Shown piece after piece: positions 5,291-8,746 of a stretch of 8,746 nucleotides of DNA. A program made the position numbers and the translations under genes. The stretch's first letter is position 1. Each line of letters starts with the position of its first letter. The notes under the pieces are model-generated. The model was not told where the DNA came from. It worked only from the letters and a program-made list of their open reading frames with translations, and did not search any database. The stretch spans positions 1 through 8,746 of the forward strand of contig JAJQAT010000193.1 of the NCBI GenBank assembly GCA_021203665.1, read 5' to 3'. The stretch comes from Bacillota bacterium (GTDB taxonomy: Bacteria > Bacillota > Clostridia > UBA1381).

Positions 5291-7117
5291 ATGATAAATC
5301 ATGAAAATATAAGAAATATAGCTATTATCGCACACGTTGACCACGGCAAAACGACATTGGTTGACGCGATGCTCGCGCAGAGCGGCACATTCCGCGAAAA
5401 CGAGCAGGTGGACGAGCGCGTAATGGACTCAAACGACCTCGAGAGAGAAAGAGGCATCACAATTCTCGCCAAAAACACCTCTCTTTACTACAAGGGCGTA
5501 AAAATAAACATTATAGACACACCGGGACACGCCGATTTCGGCGGCGAGGTGGAGCGCGGACTTGAAATGGCTGACGGCGTGCTTTTGCTTGTGGACGCAT
5601 TCGAGGGCTGTATGCCGCAGACGCGTTTCGTGCTTTCAAAGGCGCTTGCGCTTGACCTAAAGCCCGTAATCGTTGTGAACAAGGTTGACCGTCCCAACGC
5701 GAGACCCTATGAGGTGGTTGACGAGGTTCTTGACCTTTTCATAGACCTCGGCGCGACGGACGAGCAGCTTGACTCTCCGGTAATCTACGCGTCCGGCCGC
5801 GACGGCTGGGCGACGGCGGAATATAATCCCGAGCATCCGAACAGCGACCTTACGGAGCTGTTTGAGCTTATCGTAAACTCGATACCGTGTCCGAAATGCG
5901 AGGAGGACGCGCCGTTCCAAATGCTTGTCTCAAACATCGATTATGACGAATACACCGGCAGAATAGCTGTCGGAAAAATCGAGAGAGGTAAAATAAGCGT
6001 CAATATGCCGCTTTCCATATGCAGACACGACGGCACAACATCAAAGGGCAAAGCCACAAAGCTCTACACCTTTGAGGGACTTAAAAAAACTCCCGCCGAG
6101 GAGGTCGGCGCGGGCGATGTTGTGGCAATATCGGGTATTTCCGATATAAATATCGGCGAAACGGTATGCGACGCCGACACTCCCGAGGCGCTTCCGTTTG
6201 TAAAAATAGACGACCCCGTGCTTTCTATGACGTTCAGCGTAAACGACAGTCCGTTCGCCGGACAGGACGGCAAATTCGTCACATCGCGTCATCTGCGCGA
6301 CAGGCTTTTCCGCGAGCTTGACTCAAACGTCAGCCTGAGGGTTGAGGAAACGGACTCCACGGAAAGCTTTATCGTTTCCGGACGAGGCGAGCTGCATCTG
6401 TCCGTTCTTATAGAGAATATGCGCCGCGAGGGATATGAGTTTCAGGTTTCAAATCCCGTTGTTATTTACAAGGAAATCGACGGAGTTAAATGCGAGCCTA
6501 TCGAAAGACTTACCGTCGACGTTCCCGAGGAATATACCGGCACGGTTATGGACGGAGTTATAAACCGCAAGGGTGAAATGACGAATATGGCGCCGACGGC
6601 GCAGGGATATACGCGTCTTGAATTTCTCATTCCGTCAAGAGGTCTTATCGGCTACAGAAGCGAGCTTATGACCGCCACAAAGGGTACGGGCATTATAAAC
6701 AGTATTCTTGAAAGGTACGAGCCGTACAAGGGCGACTTTACCGGCAGAACGCGCGGCACGCTTATCGCCTGGGAGGACGGCACAACCATTACCTACGGTC
6801 TTTACAACGCGCAGGAACGAGGCACGCTCTTTATAGGCGCGGGCGTTAAGGTTTACGAGGGTATGATTGTCGGCGAAAACGCGAGACTTGAGGACGTGGT
6901 TGTAAACGTGTGCAAGAAAAAGCACGCCACAAACACGCGCGCCTCCGGCTCGGACGACGCTCTTAAGCTTGTTCCCCCGAGAGAAATGAGCCTTGAGCAG
7001 TGCCTTGACTTCATCGCAGACGATGAGCTTTTAGAGGTTACTCCGAATAACCTTCGTATGCGAAAGAAAATTTTGAACACAAGCCTGAGAGCCAAGGCTG
7101 TAAACAGAAAAAAATAA
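5291..7117 (+). CDS. typA: Translational GTPase TypA/BipA
   Basis: TypA is a ribosome-binding GTPase of the elongation-factor family, involved in ribosome assembly and stress or cold adaptation. The ATG at 5291 gives 608 aa, the usual family length, beginning MINHENIRNIAIIAHVDHGK. The frame stays open upstream to a TTG at 5249, but those residues overlap leader hairpins and are not family-like. A GAAAGGG (5272-5278) lies 12 bases before the ATG, a slightly long spacing. GTPase motifs: P-loop AHVDHGKT (14-21), RGIT (54-57), DTPGH (76-80), NKVD (130-133) and SG (168-169). These are followed by the beta-barrel, EF-G-like III and V domains and the TypA-specific C-terminal domain with the conserved NTRASGSDDALKL and LRMRKK stretches. 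It is complete, with its own promoter and a strong terminator. Confidence 0.97.
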   Translation: MINHENIRNIAIIAHVDHGKTTLVDAMLAQSGTFRENEQVDERVMDSNDLERERGITILAKNTSLYYKGVKINIIDTPGHADFGGEVERGLEMADGVLLLVDAFEGCMPQTRFVLSKALALDLKPVIVVNKVDRPNARPYEVVDEVLDLFIDLGATDEQLDSPVIYASGRDGWATAEYNPEHPNSDLTELFELIVNSIPCPKCEEDAPFQMLVSNIDYDEYTGRIAVGKIERGKISVNMPLSICRHDGTTSKGKATKLYTFEGLKKTPAEEVGAGDVVAISGISDINIGETVCDADTPEALPFVKIDDPVLSMTFSVNDSPFAGQDGKFVTSRHLRDRLFRELDSNVSLRVEETDSTESFIVSGRGELHLSVLIENMRREGYEFQVSNPVVIYKEIDGVKCEPIERLTVDVPEEYTGTVMDGVINRKGEMTNMAPTAQGYTRLEFLIPSRGLIGYRSELMTATKGTGIINSILERYEPYKGDFTGRTRGTLIAWEDGTTITYGLYNAQERGTLFIGAGVKVYEGMIVGENARLEDVVVNVCKKKHATNTRASGSDDALKLVPPREMSLEQCLDFIADDELLEVTPNNLRMRKKILNTSLRAKAVNRKK

Positions 7118-7134
7118 TACCGCTTGAGCAAAAA

Positions 7135-7163
7135 GGGCAGCCGCCAAGGCTGCCCGATTTTGT
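7135..7163 (+). terminator. Strong intrinsic terminator of typA
   Basis: GGGCAGCC (7135-7142) and GGCTGCCC (7148-7155) form a perfect 8-bp GC-rich stem with a 5-nt loop, followed by a T-rich tail (GATTTTGTTT). It begins 17 bases after the typA stop codon. Confidence 0.92.
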
Positions 7164-7194
7164 TTCGGACAGCCGCTTTTTGAGATATATTCAT

Positions 7195-7254
7195 TTATTC
7201 TATTGTGATTTCATCACATTCTACAAGCGGTGTCGTGCCGTTCCATATAGAATA
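7195..7254 (-). pseudogene. Possible 3' remnant of a lost gene
   Basis: Read on the minus strand toward a TAA at 7197-7195, this short frame gives YSIWNGTTPLVECDEITIE and is closed upstream by a TAG (7257-7255). The stretch looks like the acidic C-terminal tail of a real protein rather than random translation. It has no start codon or ribosome binding site of its own, and it sits exactly between the core genome and the AT-rich module. It could be the tail of a gene cut off by insertion of that module. The evidence is compositional only and the assignment is weak. Confidence 0.22.
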
Positions 7255-7292
7255 CTATCTCCATGAAATGATAGTCTGTGTTTTAACATAAT

Positions 7293-7712
7293 TTAGCTAA
7301 AATCAAAACTATATCTATTGTTACCTAAATGCGTTACGTCAATATAATTACGACCATAATTATTTAAATCTTTCATAGTAATCACGTGCATAGCGTCTAC
7401 CCCGAGTCGTTTTCTCAAATAGTGTCCTATCTCAGATTTATCATTATATGACGAGATTTGCTTAGGGTATATTTTTCCGTTAATTGATTGAGTACCTTCT
7501 AACAAACATTTCATCTCTTTTCCATCATCCCAAACAACATTAATAACATTTCCATGTGAAGGAAAAAAATTCGGTTGCTCTCTCAGAAAAGATGCAGTTA
7601 AGGCGATATAGGCATCTTCCGTATTAACATGTGCATCAGCGAAGCACCAGTTTAATCCGGATTGTGGTGGTACAATTCCGTCACGTACACTATATAGTTC
7701 TAAAATTGGCAT
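7293..7712 (-). CDS. Free-standing B3-like DNA-binding domain protein (BfiI/NgoFVII C-terminal type)
   Basis: This small protein (139 aa) resembles the C-terminal DNA-recognition domain of NgoFVII/BfiI-type restriction endonucleases, whose N-terminal half is normally a phospholipase-D-like nuclease. Visible family features: SGLNW (18-22), AYI (34-36), FFP (49-51), DDG (62-64), the PKQISS...NDKSEIGHYLRKRLGV block (83-105), YGR (119-121) and a terminal DFS (137-139). No PLD HxK motif is present, and the protein starts almost directly at the domain. The ATG at 7712 has a perfect AGGAGG (7726-7721) eight bases upstream, so this is an independently translated gene and not a broken frame. The in-frame GTG at 7721 abuts the AGGAGG and is ruled out. 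The Shine-Dalgarno overlaps the stop of the methyltransferase, implying coupling. Family recognition is from memory. Its role (specificity subunit, regulator or remnant) is unknown. Confidence 0.8.
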   Translation of the reverse strand: MPILELYSVRDGIVPPQSGLNWCFADAHVNTEDAYIALTASFLREQPNFFPSHGNVINVVWDDGKEMKCLLEGTQSINGKIYPKQISSYNDKSEIGHYLRKRLGVDAMHVITMKDLNNYGRNYIDVTHLGNNRYSFDFS

Positions 7713-7720
7713 AAAACTCA

Positions 7721-7727
7721 CCTCCTA
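7721..7727 (-). promoter_or_regulatory. Ribosome binding site overlapping the methyltransferase stop
   Basis: On the minus strand, the TAG stop (7727-7725) of the methyltransferase shares its last two bases with the AGGAGG (7726-7721) of the next gene. This consensus Shine-Dalgarno decides the start at 7712 and suggests that translation of the two genes is coupled. Confidence 0.85.
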
Positions 7728-8746
7728 TGCTTCTATTTTAAATAACAAGTCATAAATGCTTTCAGCAAGTACCTTTGCAAACAATGGTGGAACTGCATTT
7801 CCTATCATTTTATAGTCAACTGCTGTATCTGTTATAAATTCATAGTCATCAGGAAAAGTTTGCAGTCGTGCAGCTTCTCTTACCGTAATTGTACGAGCTT
7901 GTTTTGAATCCGGATGAATATGTCGCAATCCATCCTTATATAAATGGGCAGGAATTGTATTGCTTGGTTCATTCCAACGAATAACATGATATTTATAAAT
8001 GTTAGATTTTTTTCCTGTAACCTTTGTATATAACAATTTTAAAGCTTCTGTTGAAACGTATTTATTTTCTCCGGTTTCTATGTCTTTGGTAAGAAGTTTA
8101 AAAATTTCAATATCTCTTAAACTACTATAACGAGGAATGTGATTTTTAATTTTTGCATTTTCCGGTACAAAAGTGTGTGAATATGTTTTTCCGTTCACTT
8201 TTATCGGCTTAGAAAGCGGAATTAATGCCGGCAAATCCTCAATGTAATCTTTAACGGTAGCGACATTTGCAACCTTTCTTGATGGTAATACCTTATTGTA
8301 AAATGTCTCTAATAGTTGCTCAGGATTGTTGTAACAATCACGGCGAATAGCTAATATAATTATCCTATGTCTGTTTTGTGGTACTCCATATTCAGTAAAA
8401 TTTATAATGGCATCATCAAGATTATTTAAAAGAACATATCCAGCTTCTCTAAATTTATCTTTAATAACATCAATTATTAAATTATCACCATTGCCGGGAC
8501 GCGCACTGAGAATTCCCGGGACATTCTCAAACACAAAAGCTTTTGGCTTATAATGATTAACGATTTCAAGATAGTTTTCGAATAAATAGTTCCTGTAATC
8601 ATTTTTCATGCCATCCTTATCGCGTATGCGACCCGCAACAGAATATGCTTGACAAGGTGGTCCACCAATAATTAAATCCACATTTCCACCATATGTTTTT
8701 ACCAATGCATCCAACCCATCAGATGAACCATAAATGGAATCATTCC
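7725..8746 (-). CDS. DNA (cytosine-5) methyltransferase, N-terminus beyond window
   Basis: This enzyme transfers a methyl group from S-adenosylmethionine to carbon 5 of cytosine in a specific DNA site. The visible 339 residues contain motif IV GGPPCQAYSVAGR (catalytic C31 in this numbering), motif VI ENVPG (73-77), motif VIII QNRHR (123-127), a target-recognition region (~140-280), motif IX RTITVREAARLQTFP (284-298) and motif X GNAVPP (315-320). The frame stays open to the window edge, upstream of a possible TTG at 8714. Motif I (FxGxG, SAM binding) is absent here, so the gene is cut by the edge, missing perhaps 50-80 residues, and is not truncated in nature as far as can be seen. The target site cannot be read from sequence. 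The AT-rich codon use differs from typA next door and suggests acquisition by transfer. It is in an operon with the B3-like gene. Confidence 0.93.
   Translation of the reverse strand, partial: NDSIYGSSDGLDALVKTYGGNVDLIIGGPPCQAYSVAGRIRDKDGMKNDYRNYLFENYLEIVNHYKPKAFVFENVPGILSARPGNGDNLIIDVIKDKFREAGYVLLNNLDDAIINFTEYGVPQNRHRIIILAIRRDCYNNPEQLLETFYNKVLPSRKVANVATVKDYIEDLPALIPLSKPIKVNGKTYSHTFVPENAKIKNHIPRYSSLRDIEIFKLLTKDIETGENKYVSTEALKLLYTKVTGKKSNIYKYHVIRWNEPSNTIPAHLYKDGLRHIHPDSKQARTITVREAARLQTFPDDYEFITDTAVDYKMIGNAVPPLFAKVLAESIYDLLFKIEA

Noticed and set aside
7204..7218. TGTGATTTCATCACA inverted repeat resembling a CRP-type site
   Set aside because: The spacer between half-sites is 5, not 6, it lies downstream of two convergent genes and not in a promoter, and it falls within the possible coding scrap.
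7254..7275. ACTATC/GATAGT hairpin as terminator of the methyltransferase operon
   Set aside because: The stem is only six AT-rich pairs with a 10-nt loop and no T-run on the minus-strand side. No convincing terminator was found for that operon.
8714..8746. TTG at 8714 as the true start of the methyltransferase
   Set aside because: The frame remains open to the window edge, and the SAM-binding motif I, essential in this family, must lie upstream of it.

Overview
The window looks like chromosomal DNA from a mid-GC member of the Firmicutes, most likely class Clostridia. The evidence is the rny-ymdB gene pair, purine-rich ribosome binding sites, sigma-A-type promoters with 17-bp spacers, and the protein families present. 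The species cannot be read from the sequence.

Layout: (1) 1-2812, plus strand: rny (RNase Y, membrane-anchored mRNA decay endonuclease) behind a long hairpin-containing leader, then ymdB (metallophosphoesterase). Between them lies a ~110-nt strongly folding element that ends in eight T's. (2) 2799-3530, minus strand: a TauE/SafE-type membrane permease whose 3' end overlaps that of ymdB by 14 bp. (3) 3555-3621: two back-to-back sigma-A-like promoters, one for the permease and one for the next gene. (4) 3651-5036, plus strand: a secreted L,D-transpeptidase with a Pro/Thr/Glu-rich spacer and a copper-amine-oxidase-N-like domain, followed by a terminator. (5) 5158-7117, plus strand: typA/bipA, a translational GTPase, with its own promoter, a hairpin-bearing leader and a strong terminator at 7135-7163. 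(6) 7195-8746, minus strand: a visibly AT-richer segment with a DNA cytosine-5 methyltransferase (N-terminus beyond the window edge) and, tightly coupled behind it, a small 139-aa protein. That small protein resembles only the C-terminal B3-like DNA-binding domain of the BfiI/NgoFVII-type restriction enzymes.

Regions 1-5 are ordinary core functions: RNA turnover, cell wall, translation and transport. Region 6 is an accessory restriction-modification-type module that starts right after the typA terminator. Between the two lies what may be a 3' scrap of an older gene. The most interesting items are the free-standing B3-like domain without a visible nuclease, and the unexplained folded element between rny and ymdB. 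I saw no tRNA, rRNA, CRISPR array, transposase or integrase in the window.
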